A stretch of 64,000 nt of DNA from contig JAURVB010012700.1 in NCBI GenBank assembly GCA_033002965.1, positions 1 through 64,000 on the forward strand. Reading direction: 5' to 3'. The stretch's first letter is position 1. The number at the start of each line of letters is the position of its first letter. The notes beneath the pieces are model-generated. The model did not search any database and was not told the DNA's origin. It saw nothing but the letters and a program-made list of their open reading frames with translations. Below, in pieces: positions 47,646-60,507 of this stretch. The position numbers and the translations under genes are program-made. The DNA comes from Piper betle (taxonomy: Eukaryota > Streptophyta > Magnoliopsida > Piperales > Piperaceae).

Positions 47646-50601
47646 TTATTCGGAGCTTGATGAGCTGCTCCATATGTCTTGCATATGACCTACCAAATGC
47701 ACATTGTGTTGTTCGATGCTGCTAAATGAGATAGCATCCTCGTCTCCTTCCACCCACTCTGTCTTGAAATCAAATTCAGGGTATAGTTCATCATACTGAT
47801 TGTCTTCATCTTCTACGCTAGTTAGCCATTCTTCCTCGTCTGCTTCACCATGTAGAAGCTCTAGTATCTGTTAAATCGATGTTTAAGCTAATATACCGAA
47901 TGATTTGAATGGTACAATATTAAGAAAACAAGGTGAGTTTTAAGAACGTAATGAAGAAATACATACTTCACCCATCTTTGGTCGAAGCTGCGGTGCTCTT
48001 CGTAGGCACAGAGAAGCAGCTCTCACCATTCTATTTACTTGCTTCTCATCAATATCATCGTCGAGATTTGGGTCAAGAAGGCCCTCTACATCCCCTTTTG
48101 TCAACAGAGGCATCGCCTTTTAAGTGATAGTAAACATACTAAAGTTTAGTTTCAAAGAACTAATTGGTTTTAGATAAATTATAATGATATTACTTGCAAC
48201 ATAGATATACTTACCCAGATGACTAAGCTCTCCTTCCCCTTGGGACTCTCTCTGTTGATTGCTTTTCTACCAGATAATAGTTCTAGGAGGACTACTCCAA
48301 AGGAGTAGATGTCGATCTTGTCACTCACTTTTCCATACATGACGTATTCAGGGGCAAGGTATCTGAAATGTAGTAGTTTAACTAATCAGTGTGCAGAAAC
48401 TGATGGAAACACCAAGCCATCAATAACTAAGAAAGCCCACCCAAAGGTTCCAAGAACGTCAATTTGAGTGGCATAGTTTGAAGTTGTTGGCTCCCACATT
48501 GCAAGACCAAAGTCAGATAACTGGCATGTTGAAAGTAAAACTATTAGCAAAGATTTGGTGATCATACCAAAGAGTAGTAGCTGGTAAAAAGATATTCACA
48601 AAAAGGTAAGCAATAGGAGATACCATTGGCTTGAATTCATCAGACATGAGGATGTTTGAAGATTTGACATCTCGATGAATTACTGGTCGAGGATGTTTGG
48701 CATGCAGGTGATGAAGAGCTTCGGCAATTCCAACAGCTATATAATACCTTGTATCCCAGGATAGAGTGCATTTATCACCTTCACCTTCTCGTGAAAATAT
48801 TTACAGCTATAAGATCCATTGAACTATTGAAATAAGCAATGAGATAGTTTAAGCTCATGGGAAAAAATTACCATGGAGATTTTCTTCTAAAGTCCCCTTT
48901 GAAATGAAAGTGTAGACTGATATCAGAAAGTTGTCTTTCACACATATGCCAATCAAAGGTACTACATGTTCGTGCTGCAAACTAGTTAATATGTCTACTT
49001 CTAAAAGGAAGTCCCTCCACACTCCTTGTGACGCCTTTTGTAATTTTACAGCTATTGGTTGTCCATCTGGAAGGAAGCCTTTATAAACACGACCACTTCC
49101 ACCTTTTCCTATAAGTTTATCTGTTCAGAAGAACCAGAGCACAAAGTTAGGAGTCAAATTATATGTATACTGTGGTATGACAAAATCAATGACAGAGAGC
49201 AGAAACCACCTGAGGCAAAAAAATGAGTGAAAGTTTGGAGCTCATGATAGGTAAACCATCTGCAATTGGATGACCTGTTTGCTAGAAGAGCTACCAACCC
49301 TTGAAAATTTCTACAACCATTTGCAAATGACCGGAGAAGTTCTCTTCCAAATAATGGATTCGGAGAGTCATTGAGACCAACCCTTGATAAAGGGGATGTT
49401 GGCAGAGACCTATCAGGCAAGTTCATTGCCCACTGAACCACTGACATTGTTCTTGCTTTGGATTCTATAACAGTTTCTAGATTAGCTGAGACAGCTCTTC
49501 TCAGAAGTGGCCATCCTGGTCTACATTCGGGCAGTTTTCTTACAAGAAGTGTGATGTCACTTTGAGAATTTTCATCACTTTGCTTCTGAACAGCTTGTTT
49601 ATGATCTTCATCATTCAAGTTGGTCACAGTGCTATTGGATTCTGCTTCTCCATAGTGAGTAAAATGATGGCTTTGATGTAACAAAGTGCGAAGACTCGAT
49701 CCAACATTTCCTTTTTGACCTGAGATTTAAACATCCTATAAGCATATCTCTTATAGTTGAGTTTTTCAGTTTGCAAGGAATTCGTACCTAGGATTTCATT
49801 TGTTGCATCTCTTTGAAAGATCACCTTCCCATTATGAACAGCTAGTACAGAAGTCACTATAGGTAATTTTTTAGCACAGTGTTTTGCTAAAGAGGTTGGA
49901 TCCCTGAAAGACATTACTGTTTAAGGTGATCAGCGAGTATTACAATCTGTCCTGTAAACGTCCTTAGATTGTAGCACGCACTTACCCAATGGTACAGTGG
50001 TTTTTTACTCCCACAATCAATGCTTTTGCAGCAAGAGCTTTTGATTCACGCACAAGAACTCTTCGAATGGATTTTTCATGATAAACTCGTCCAGTAATGC
50101 TCACCTGAATGACCATCATCAATACAAAACAAAAAATTTAGATCGATAAAATCTAAATTTGATTATTTTTTAGTAACTGGGACGTTTGTGGTTAGGACGA
50201 AATGTGAACAAAGTTACAATGACAAACTGTGAAAGTTGAGAATTGAAGAAACCATACTTTTTTCAGAGCGCAAAAGATATCATATACTGCCAGAAAGTTC
50301 TTCAACAACCTCTCCTCTCGCAAATCAGGATTCTTTTTTGAGCAAGTCCCTGTTAGAAAGGCAGAAATCAAATCAACATCATCTTTGAAACACAAAAAAT
50401 AGAAACCAACTAAACATAAAACTAAAATTATTCCTGACCAGGTCTTTGGCAAACATGGATTGCAACAACATTATCTCCTGGTCCTGCAGCTCTTTCTAAT
50501 GCCCAGTTGAGCAAATCTCTGCCCTTGCCATCAAGTCGAATTCCAACAAGGATGGTATTTGCCTCATTCTTCTTTTCTTCATTTCCCATTTCAACAAGCA
50601 T
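47646..50601 (-). CDS. USP-domain receptor-like cytoplasmic kinase
   Basis: A Ser/Thr protein kinase with an N-terminal universal-stress-protein fold, homologous to Arabidopsis At2g16750/At4g35030 as I recall. Eleven exons on the minus strand: 50601-50439, 50349-50258, 50104-49986, 49903-49788, 49719-49210, 49120-48872, 48784-48624, 48520-48441, 48362-48215, 48116-47967 and 47867-47646. All join in phase and total 2010 nt, 669 residues. The USP part (residues 1 to about 160) has [28 protein letters not shown] and [14 protein letters not shown] variable linker follows. The kinase begins at about 334 with [11 protein letters not shown] and has AVKLQK (catalytic Lys), [18 protein letters not shown] and APEY. 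The acidic, Ser-rich tail ends WSSSSSSE. Catalytic residues are complete, so it should be active. Met5 (50589) is an alternative start. It is the longest undamaged gene here and sits beside the F-bZIP gene, as in Arabidopsis. Confidence 0.95.
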
Positions 50602-53600
50602 TACCAACTTCTCCCTTTTTGAAGATTTATACTTCTCTTGCTTTGAAAATATTCAATCTCTTAAACTGATTCCTCTGAGGAAGCCAGAGCAAAAAGAATA
50701 ACTGAAGTTTGTGCCAGCCGATACCACCTCAATGAATTAACTGCACTTCCATCGCAATTAAGCCTCACCTTATTGAGAAACTTCTTAAACTTAATATATA
50801 AAGAGGACACGCTCAATGACCAACTAATGATCTCTTCTATTTGCAGTTATATGTTTGCAATCTCTCAAGCCACCTCCTCCTTGATCAATCAGACGATACC
50901 AATGAGAACTGTTCGCTATAACAATCAACCAACTCAAGATTTTTCACCACACCGACACTTTCTAGTCTCCAAGAACAAAGGGGAAAAAATTCTTATAATC
51001 TTAGGAGAAGATCTTGCGAACTTAGAGAAATCCAAACATCAATATTCTCCTCCCTCCACCAACAAACAAGGCAAACACGGGGGACCCCAATTCAGGCCAT
51101 GGATTATAAAAGCATCATCAGGAAGAATTTTAGAAGCATACAAAGGGAAGACCACAGGCCCTTGACGACAGTGACCCACCTAAACAATTGTTGTTTTCCA
51201 ATCAGAATTCAAACTTTTCATCGCCCACCTCATGATAAAAAATGAAGTAAAAAAAATCAGAAATAGCGCACATGATCCCGTACCCATTCATTCCACCTAG
51301 ACACTGTTGAATTGTATCAAAAAGGGTGGCAGGGGAAGAAGTTCACAGGAAAGAAAGGTGGGAGAATTGTTCTGTTCTCATCATGGAAGGAAAAAGGCCA
51401 TGAGGCTAAAAGATTAAAACACAATCATTAATCATCTAAACGCCATTAAAATATAACCAAAAAGATAAGAACACGAGATCAATTCAAAAAGGTGGCGGCT
51501 GCTAAATAAGAAGATAGCAGGAAGGACACCTCCGAAAGAACCATACAAAACAAGATTCAAAATTTTCACCTCCTTCACCAAGAGATAGAAACTAAAAAGA
51601 AAACCATTACACTAGATTAAAAAGATGCCATAGCTCATAAAACTTGAACAAAAAAAGAGCAATACATAACAACCATAAATCATATCACCAATCATACCTC
51701 GAAAACAGTACCATTAAACTGGATGAAAAAAAAACAGCAGAAAGGGATTAAAAAAAAAAAGGTGGCAGGGAAAAGATGGTTGGATAGATTGTGAGGTCAT
51801 GATCATGGAGAGATCAATCAGTACATGGGTAAGGGGACAAAGCCAAAGTGACTAAGGTTGGAAGCCAAAAATGGTGGGAAGCCATGCCTGCTGCTTTTCG
51901 CGGGAAACCTGGACAGCCGGTCATGTGACGCACGAGGACACTGTCGGGTGACCGGCTATTGCGGGTCGGTTTCTGATCACCCACCGCAGTGATACGACTC
52001 GGAGAAAAAAAAATTTTAACCACATTATATACGAAAGTGATTTTAATTTAAAAACTGTTCTTTTCAAATGTATGGTTTTTTCTTTTAGTATGAAATGTGA
52101 AGGGTTTTTTTTGTATATTTGGTAGATTTTTTACTTATGTTTTCTATATATAATGAAGGTAATGTTAATTATGTTATTGATTTAACTTCTTTACTTATAA
52201 ATAACACTATAAAAAAGTTATTTTTCTCCATGTTTCAAAAAAATACGAATTTTTTTTCTGTCTTCTTCGTGTTATTTTTTACTGTCAAGAAAATTTTTTA
52301 ATTTATTTTTATAATTGAAAATTTTTAAAAGTAGGTGTGTATTAATTCTCAAAATTTTTCTATACGCCAAAAAAAGTAAAGAAAATTTTCTCCATCTCAT
52401 TTCTTTTCCACTCTATTTTTTCCACGTTTTAAGATTAATAAATATTATTTAGGATAGAGAAAAGTTAAAAAATTAATATATTTTACCTTCAAATATTTTT
52501 AAATATAAAAAATATAATTTTCTCGAGGGTTAAAAATGGTGTAGAGAAGATGTGAAAAAAAATAAACGGAGAAAAGTTTTTTTTTAGTGTAATGATTCAC
52601 ATATGTCGGGTTTTGTATTTCTTATTTACCTCCATCCAGGTGAATAAGGGAGCTTGTAACTATTTTTTTAATATATGAACATAAATTTAAATTATTTTGA
52701 TACGTGAAAGAAAATGAAGAACTAATAAGTTTATTTGAATCAACTACTATCTAAACAAAACTCCAATCTTTACCTAATTAATTAAGATTGTATATCCAAA
52801 ATAATTTTAAAAAATTGATCAAATCCAAATAATCCAAAGATACACACACAAAAAATAATATTATATAGTATTTATGAATATTAAGACAAATTTGATTGTA
52901 GTTCTTATATAATCCTTACCATATACTTTTTCACCACAATCGTATACTTCACCGACAGAAGTGCTCGTCACAACTAAGAATCTATATATGAATATCACAT
53001 TTGTTTTTAAGTAAAGTTTTTGCCACTCCACCTATTTGTTTTTCTCATAATATATATATAGTTTCGTAAAAGCATGCACCATCAAATGAATATATTATAT
53101 GAATAATAAGTGTATGAAATATGTATAACTCAAGTTATTGTCTTTGTCATACATATAATCAGCTTAGACGTCAGCCACTAAAATGACACATTAGATAAAA
53201 AAAATAACATTTGTTGGGTAGGCACATCATTTATGCATTTTTCATTGCCATTATATATAGCAAACTACATAAATAAATTTTGCATCAACGATTGATTACT
53301 TGCTTAGATTAATAATGCTAATATACTTGACAATACATGCACGAGTCTAAATTTATTGCGTATAAACTGACACAATACACAACTTAATGTATGTAATAAT
53401 GTGAAATGCATTAACATATAAATTAAGGAAAATAAGAACTTTGCGAGTATAGTAAACAAAATATGACATTGATTGGCAGGTGTGCTTTGTGGGGACTACT
53501 TTAGAAATTGTGATTTGTATTTGATAAGCGTGATGGATTATGTTAGGGCGTTGCTTAGACGTGTCTTCTAGTCGCAAAGGATTAATCAGCCTAATCTCGG

Positions 53601-55178
53601 CCGTTCAATCGGTCATTGTGCATGGTTTTTAGGTTATGAATAAATTTGGACCGTTGATCTTGTATTTTTAACATTGTTGATGCGACATGCATGGACCTTT
53701 GGTGATTAGATACTTGTCTAATCAGGTTCACCCCAGCCGTCATTACTTTTAATAACTCGTGGTCTAAGATCTAAACTCTTAACCTTTCCATTGATCAAAC
53801 GTTATGACAACAAGTCCAATTTGCCGGCGTTGACATTTGAATGCTGTTCGGTGTCCAATCCTTAACAACGTTGACCAGAACGAGAAGAACAAGGTAACCC
53901 CAAAACTATTGACTCCCGTCCACAAGTGGGATCGCCTTCTTTTTCTTTTTTCATATTATGCCTAATTTCCTAATGCATGAAAGCTGTCAAATTTTTTTAT
54001 CAAGGTGATAGATAATTCTTATCAGCTAAACCCATATATAAATACTAAATAAGTGGTAAGGGAGTTTAATTATTCGAATAATAATGCACTTTATCCCATC
54101 GTAGCTCAAAAAACACAAATGAGATTATTAATAAAATAAGATATGTCGTACGGCCTTATAGCCGCCCAATCAAGTTCAAATAAATTGCTCATTCATTAAA
54201 TATTTTATATAATATTTTATTATTTTTAGAAAAAATCGATATTAATACTTAAAACTAGTTGTAAAACTTTAAAACAAATTATATTTCTTACAAATAGTAT
54301 CGACAAAAAAATACTTATATTAAGCAAGAACGATTTACAAAAATAAAAAATGAGATTACGAAACTACAAATTTTTGTGTAGTGAATGTTCGATCATGCTC
54401 ATAACCTTGGAGGGATGTTTGCTGGGATGTGGACTTGGGCTTAGGGAAGAGCACTAATATCATGTGTTTTATACAATCCAGAGTGGCTTTCATAATTGAA
54501 CAATCGACAATTTTTACAAAGTGTATACATGACTTGATAACAATTGAGCAACCACATCAAACCGGGTGTGGTCATGGGCTTTTGCTTAAATCATCTCTAT
54601 TAAAGAAAACAGAAATGTCTTTATTTTTTATCTAAACAAATAGAACATATTGGATGATTATATTCACTAGGATAAGAATGATTAATTAGAAAGTAAGTAT
54701 GAGTGTCTTATATATAAGTAGTTATAGGGTTCTTCTATCTCTTCTGCCGCAATAAACACCAGACAGTGGATGGGAAGATGATGTTTAATACTTTCAGATG
54801 CCTTATTAACTACTAAATACAATGATTTGTATGCGAATGAGATGATAAAATAATCACTTATGAGTAATTAAATGGTTATATCTCTTCTATTTCAAGAAAC
54901 AATAAACGGCGGTTGGGAAGGGAGTGTTTGATACTTTCAATTGCCTTCTTAACTACTAAATACAATGATTTGTATGCGTTTATGTGTAAGAAAATAATAA
55001 AATAATTACTTGAAATATCAACAAAAATATAAACTTAAATGAAAGGCCGGTAGCTGCTTTGTCCCTACTGACTCATACTAATGAAATGGTAACTTTTCAG
55101 CTCATAAATGTTTGATGTAAAATGGCCAAAAATATTTTTTTAAATAATAGAATAAATTCCAATCACCTAACACAAGAA
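50602..55178. other. Kinase promoter and long AT-rich intergenic DNA
   Basis: 50602-51800: probable kinase promoter and leader, A-rich with several open frames of no known family. 52000-54700: AT-rich DNA without recognisable genes. 54730-54980: a direct repeat (listed separately). 55030-55178: the tRNA upstream region. Confidence 0.5.
54730..54980. repeat. Direct duplication, about 144-bp period
   Basis: The block ending TTAACTACTAAATACAATGA, then TTTGTATGCG, occurs at about 54789-54835 and 54933-54978. A preceding AATAAAC...GGGAAG block occurs in both copies (54751 and 54901). Confidence 0.8.
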
Positions 55179-55249
55179 GCGCATCTGGTGTAGTGGTATC
55201 ATAGTACCCTCCCACGGTACTGACCGGGGTTCGATTCCCCGGATGCGCA
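55179..55249 (+). tRNA. tRNA-Gly (anticodon CCC)
   Basis: 71 nt with a full cloverleaf. Acceptor stem GCGCATC pairs with GATGCGC, discriminator A. The D arm has TGGTGTAGTGGTATCA, an A-box match. The anticodon stem GTACC/GGTAC holds the loop CTCCCAC with anticodon CCC. The T arm CCGGGGTTCGATTCCCCGG is a perfect B box. No intron and no encoded CCA. A CAA-type motif (AACACAAGAA) precedes it, as in plant Pol III tRNA genes, and T-runs follow at about 55267 and 55275. Confidence 0.97.
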
Positions 55250-56932
55250 CATTTCCTGAGACTGCTGTTTTAACTTTTTGATGTTCCTCTAATCAGAAAT
55301 TATTATTTTCTCCCCAAACACAAACTTGCAGGTGTTAAAAGCTCAACTGGATTACTAAATAAGTTTCTTAAAACAACTTCCACCAACTCATGTTCGAATC
55401 ATCTAAGGCATTAATCAAATACACATGGACACACACACACACAAAAATCAATAAATGCAACGTGAAATTGATGCTTCAACAAGCAGTGACTTTGTTTCAC
55501 TTCATCAGCTGTTGAATACACAAACGTTGCTGTCAAAACAAGGCTCACACAATCTGCTGTTGGGCACAATCAGCAAGACGTGTAGGACAGACATTTCCAG
55601 AAATGTAAAACAGCTTCTAACCTGACAGAGAGTGACTGGATAAAGCTTCCAGATATGCCTCTTTAATCAGCAGAGGGCAAAGAAGAAGAAAATGGTGAGT
55701 GGATGAGTCAAAGAATTCACTTCTGGCTATAAGAAGCATTTCACAATAAACAAATTTCACAAAGAGCATTTACACATTCTTCTGTTACAAGACTTTAATC
55801 ACGATCATCAGAAGAAATATTTAGCCACAATTGCTGGGTCATGAATAAAAAATATATATAGTATTTCCAACAGACGTTTCAGTGTACAAAATACAAACTG
55901 AACAAGTTGTAGTTCTCTTCCATTTGTTCCACTCCATCAAAACCTGAGAGAAAAAAATTTCGTATGGATCAGGCTAGAATCGCTTAGAATGTAATATAAA
56001 AAATTTTCTTTTCGACAAAATAAACTAAGTTTACACCTGTATCCCCATCTTCTCCTCCACCAGAGAAGTGTGGATGTAGCCAATCTTTAGCCACCGTACT
56101 GTACGCTTATTCTGCCACGACCAAGGAAAGTGGAATTAGCAAAACAAAGACATGACTCCTTAGGTTGAAGCCCTTTTTTCGACAAAAATAACAAATTGTG
56201 CTCCTGTTTGCACGCACAACTTCTAATTGCAAAGCTTGTTGTCTTCATTTGCAAATCAACTGAATTCTTCCTCATCAGTGATTCACCATGTTGCACTAGC
56301 CACAACAGAGAGTTACAATAAGATGCCATATTTCTGGTCCTCAACTATACACATAATTTATCCCCATACAAGGTATAACAGACCCTTTCTAGCTGACTAA
56401 ACTAATATTTACCATTATAAAATCTTTTTTTTTTCTTGGGTCTAGTACACAAGCAATGGCTAGAAATAAAAAATTCCAGCCCAATATTCTTAGCCTATGT
56501 CCTTGTCCATGATCACCAATGTCATCTAGCATTCGTTTCACTTGATGGATCACTAAAAAAATGACTTGGATGTTGGATGCTTAGTCTTGGAGAAGACTTC
56601 GGCCGCTTTGTAAAACACTTTTAGCAAACCTTCAATCCTAATCAGAGTGCCTCAATCCTGCTATAATGGGCACCACTTATAATTCTTCTATTCCTCTGGA
56701 AGGAAAAACTAGAGCTTCATAGAATATTAATAAAATCAAAGCTGAGCCCAAAAAGAAAAAATCGTTTCATTTCTTCATCTGGCAATGAACATTTTGATGG
56801 ACAAAATTGCAGAAACGGCATCAACATAAGCTACATTAAAAAGTGCTCCTTATTTACTGTGAGGAAAAGGAGCACATAGAGAAATCAGGATAAAATTTCA
56901 CCTTCTAAATCGAACTCTCGGGCATAGCTAAT
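55250..56932. other. Spacer between tRNA-Gly and the PPR remnant
   Basis: About 1.7 kb with a (CA)n tract at about 55430-55442. No gene is recognised; an 85-codon minus-strand open frame at 56087-56344 has no family match. Part of this is probably the old 3' region of the PPR gene. Confidence 0.4.
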
Positions 56933-59383
56933 CTACAAGTCTTCACATTTTTCATAAGTGGAAAACATACCATCTGTTCTTAAAAGATTTTTCAAGTCCT
57001 CAATGATATAAGGTTCTACCAGCTGCCAAAACCAAATCGCATCGATACCTTGGAAACCAATCCAATATATCCTACCCTTCATCTAGATCTTACAATTCAA
57101 AAATTTAGATTTAAATGTCTTTATAACTTTCTCAACATTGTCACGGCAAGCACTACTAAGCTTCAGCACTATATCTCCGTTGGAGGTTCAAGCCACCATA
57201 CATGTACCAATATGCTAAAACTCGAGGTGAAAGCCATCTATGAATGAGGTTTGGAACAGCAGGATGACCTTTAGGCCAAAACTGGTCAGCATAAAAATCA
57301 AAGCTCGGGTGTATAACCGTACTGAATTGATATGGCATCTCATCAATTTTACCATTTAAACTGACAGTTGAATTGAACCATTCACAGTATTTCCCATGGA
57401 TGTGTCGCTTCAAAATAGGATGGACATCCGAGTTTTCCTTGAACTCAAAGGCAACAGAATGATTCTAACCCTCATTAGTAACTATTTTTGCACCACCTAA
57501 GAGCAACCCCATTAGAATTTCACGTTGCTCCCTGTCAAGCTTCAGGCTTATCGGCTTCTTCACTAATTTACTCTTTGTACTCAGTATGTCATTAATTCTT
57601 TCCATATGTGAAGTGTCGATCTCATAGTTTTTCTGACACATCATATTATATATATTTTCAGCTTTTGAGTTCTCTCCTGCCCAAAGGAAAGCTCCCAACA
57701 TGAGATTGCAAGATCTTCCACCAACCCCAATTTCTCCATTTGCATCCACCTCATTGAAAATCTCCTCTGCTTTTGTAAGATTGCCAAGTTTTATGAGGGA
57801 ATCCATATAAATAAAATAAACAGATCGATTCGGCCTGCATTATGAAATACATTGAGAGAAAAGCTAACTCAATTTTTTCATGCATGCCCACCTTTTAGTA
57901 CATATCCATCATGTCAACAAATGAAGGCAAAATCGGTTTCAAATTACTAGCACTAAATTCGTCCATCAGAGCTTCAACAATATTTATCTCATTCACTCGA
58001 GATATAATCTCAATGATCTTGTGATATGACACTACGCTGGGAGTTTGGATCAGTTCTTTCATCTCCTTGAAGCTCTCAAATGATTTAAGAGGTTCACCGG
58101 CTTTGGCATAAACTTCCATTGGGGATGTAAAAGCTTGAGAAGGTACCTGACATTACAATCACGGAGCTTCCACAAGGCTTTTTCTGCTTCGTCTACATCC
58201 CCTTCTTTCGCACACACCCTTAATATCGACACCAGTACATCTCCCACACCGTAGCATTTCTAGCCTGAGAGCGCAACATGCTCTTTATCTACAGTGTCCT
58301 GCTAACTATGGAGCCAAATCAGGCCCCCAAATATATCCTTGTGTATTTCGAGTTTGGATGTCACCAAATTTTGGAAAATAAATTAACTTGATTCAGATAA
58401 TAATTAGAAGATCCTCCTGGTTTGCTGGCGATGGCCCTGAGCAAAGAATTATGCAAACTAAGGCGAGGCTCCCAGCTGGATCAAGCGATTGTATATTGTG
58501 CATGCTTCCTCCAAGCAATCTCGTACCGGAACACTGAGGTAAGCAACAATCAGTATGTGAACTGTAGACTCACAAGGCACAAGACCCTGATTGATTATTT
58601 GATCAAACAACTCCCGACATTTCACAAATTTCTTATCTTTACCGAGATAATCCGCCAGTTTCGTCGCAAGAGCAAAGTCGAATTGAAACCAATGTCGCTG
58701 AAGCATCCTACAATAATTACAAAAAAAGTTTACATCACCTAACTTCACTACTCAGTCAGAAGAAAAAATACTGACTACTTGTTTTCCAAAACAATCAACA
58801 ACTTCTCAAACCAATCTAACTAACTCGAAAAAGTTAGCTAACATGACACATTATATCCAAGAGGAACAAACACAAACACGTAGAATGCAAGCAGAGAGAA
58901 ACAGAATAAACATACGCTCAAAGTGGTATCGTTTTCCCGAATACGCATACAATGCACGACCACATAAGCAACGCCTTCTTCATCAATCCACTTCCGCTGC
59001 CCATTGAGTATCCTAATCACCGTCCCGGGCTTGTGGGCAGGCAGGTCCTTGGACAGCCAAGCGAGCCTCGACCGCCGCCACTAGTCGGGTAGCTACCACT
59101 CCCACCTTCAACTCCATCTCAGCCGGCGGCGGCCGAAGCTCTGCATCGACTTCGAAAGCAGGCCGCAGTTCAACATCCAGCAACTCCTCCACCTCGAAAC
59201 ACTCCCGGTACCGAGTCCCGGGAGCCGGGGGCTTGTGGGCGGGGCCGTGGAAGGGATGAGAGAGAGAAGAGGAGACCGCCGCGAAGCACACGGACACGGA
59301 CGGAGCAGTGGGAAGCGGCGGGCATAGAAAGGAGCTCGAGCTTGTGACCGCCTAGCATGGAGCAACTGCAGAAGAACCACCAT
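56933..59383 (-). pseudogene. OTP51: OTP51-like PPR/LAGLIDADG protein, heavily disrupted
   Basis: OTP51 is a plastid PPR protein with LAGLIDADG maturase-like motifs, needed in Arabidopsis and rice for splicing ycf3 intron 2. Recognisable minus-strand parts: an N-terminus at 59383 (MVVLLQLLHARRSQ, transit-like); LSKDLPAHKPGTVIRILNGQ and VVHCMRIREND (about 58990-58917); [20 protein letters not shown] and the following PPR repeats (58707-58455); CAKEGDVDEAEKALWKLRD; MEVYAKAGEPLKSFESFKEM; LGNLTKAEEIFNEVDANGE; the LAGLIDADG-type REILMGLLLGG; then FYADQFWPKGHPAVPNLIHR and YWIGFQGIDAIWFWQLVEPY. Lesions: TAG at 57083-57085, TAG at 57465-57467, TAA at 57895-57897, at least one more stop near 58300, and frameshifts near 58455, 58165, 57815, 57190 and in exon 1. 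Exon 1 to exon 2 splicing is not in phase. This is a decayed copy, so an intact copy is expected elsewhere in the genome. Confidence 0.88.
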
Positions 59384-60507
59384 GAAATCGCTCTAAACGA
59401 CGACAAAGATCGATGCTTTGCACCGAATTCGACAAGCTTGCCGGCCACATTCGCCGGAGATGAAGTGGGGAAAGAAGGCAGCTGGGACGGCGGACGGCGC
59501 GAACCTGGCTGGAAGAAAAGGGTCTGGTGCGGCAGTGGAGACGGCGGACGTTGCCGGAGATGGGCGGTGGAGGACGCCGGAGATGGCGCCGGGACGGTAG
59601 AGAGTGGATAATATCTGATTAATTTTATGCTAACCTGCGCCTTTTTAAATTCACGGACCAACCCGCCGTCCGTCGGTCCGATATTGATTAAACTAAACTT
59701 ATTATTTAAGTTAAATTTATAAATAAAATTTAACAATTTACCGTTTAATTTTTTATTTTAATATCAAATCCAACTAAATATCATTAATACAAAACCAAAT
59801 CCAACCCAATGGATACTAATGAACACCCAAAATTCTATACCCTTGATATAATTTAACCGAATGATCAGGTTAAGTTAGATATCCTATTTTTGCCATAATC
59901 GCAATGCAAATGGAAGACGAAAATTTGTTTAATTGTCTTAACCAATAACTTATAATATATCTATATTAAAAACAAAAAAATATAATTAAATTATTATATT
60001 AGATTTTCTCATTCAATTCTCGGTTATCTTTAAAATTGGAACCAAAGCCAATTAGAATTTCATTAAATTATTATATAATCTATTTAATCATTAAATAACA
60101 ATTTATCTATAAAATTAAAATTTATTTTAAGATGAGTGGTGCTATCTTGTCTAAATTTTTTTATAAACCAAACATTTATACAATGAGCCCCGTGTTACAA
60201 GCCTTAATAAGAATAATTTCCCCAAACTCTCTCGTCTTTTTATCCCATTTGGGATCATTTGAGAGGGGATCATAAAAAAATAAAATATTTTGAGTTCTAT
60301 TATATTAAGTTAATAACCACCAGCGTTTTATTAATATTATTTTTTTGCCCCAGATAAATGGGCTTAAAGTTTTCCCGCCAAATTTAAGAAAATTTTAAAT
60401 TTCCCTCCAAAACTCCGACGTCTTCCCCATGTGTGTACAGATCATAGAATAACGAGAGTCAAGGGCAGGGTGGTGGAGCCGCTTCAACCCTCTCGAGCGA
60501 AGCGGCC
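59384..60507. other. Spacer between PPR remnant and MCM10
   Basis: 59390-59610 is GC-rich, the old PPR leader. 59620-60360 is AT-rich. The MCM10 promoter follows with an E2F-type site. No gene is seen. Confidence 0.5.
60371..60382 (+). promoter_or_regulatory. E2F-type site (TTTCCCGCCAAA)
   Basis: Matches the plant E2F consensus TTTSSCGC in near-palindromic form. It lies 126-137 bp before the MCM10 ATG, where E2F sites control S-phase replication genes. The match is exact and the position apt; regulation is an inference. Confidence 0.7.

Noticed and set aside
59357..59736. GC-rich ORFs on both strands near the PPR start
   Set aside because: They are alternative frames of the GC-rich leader and first exon of the OTP51-like remnant.
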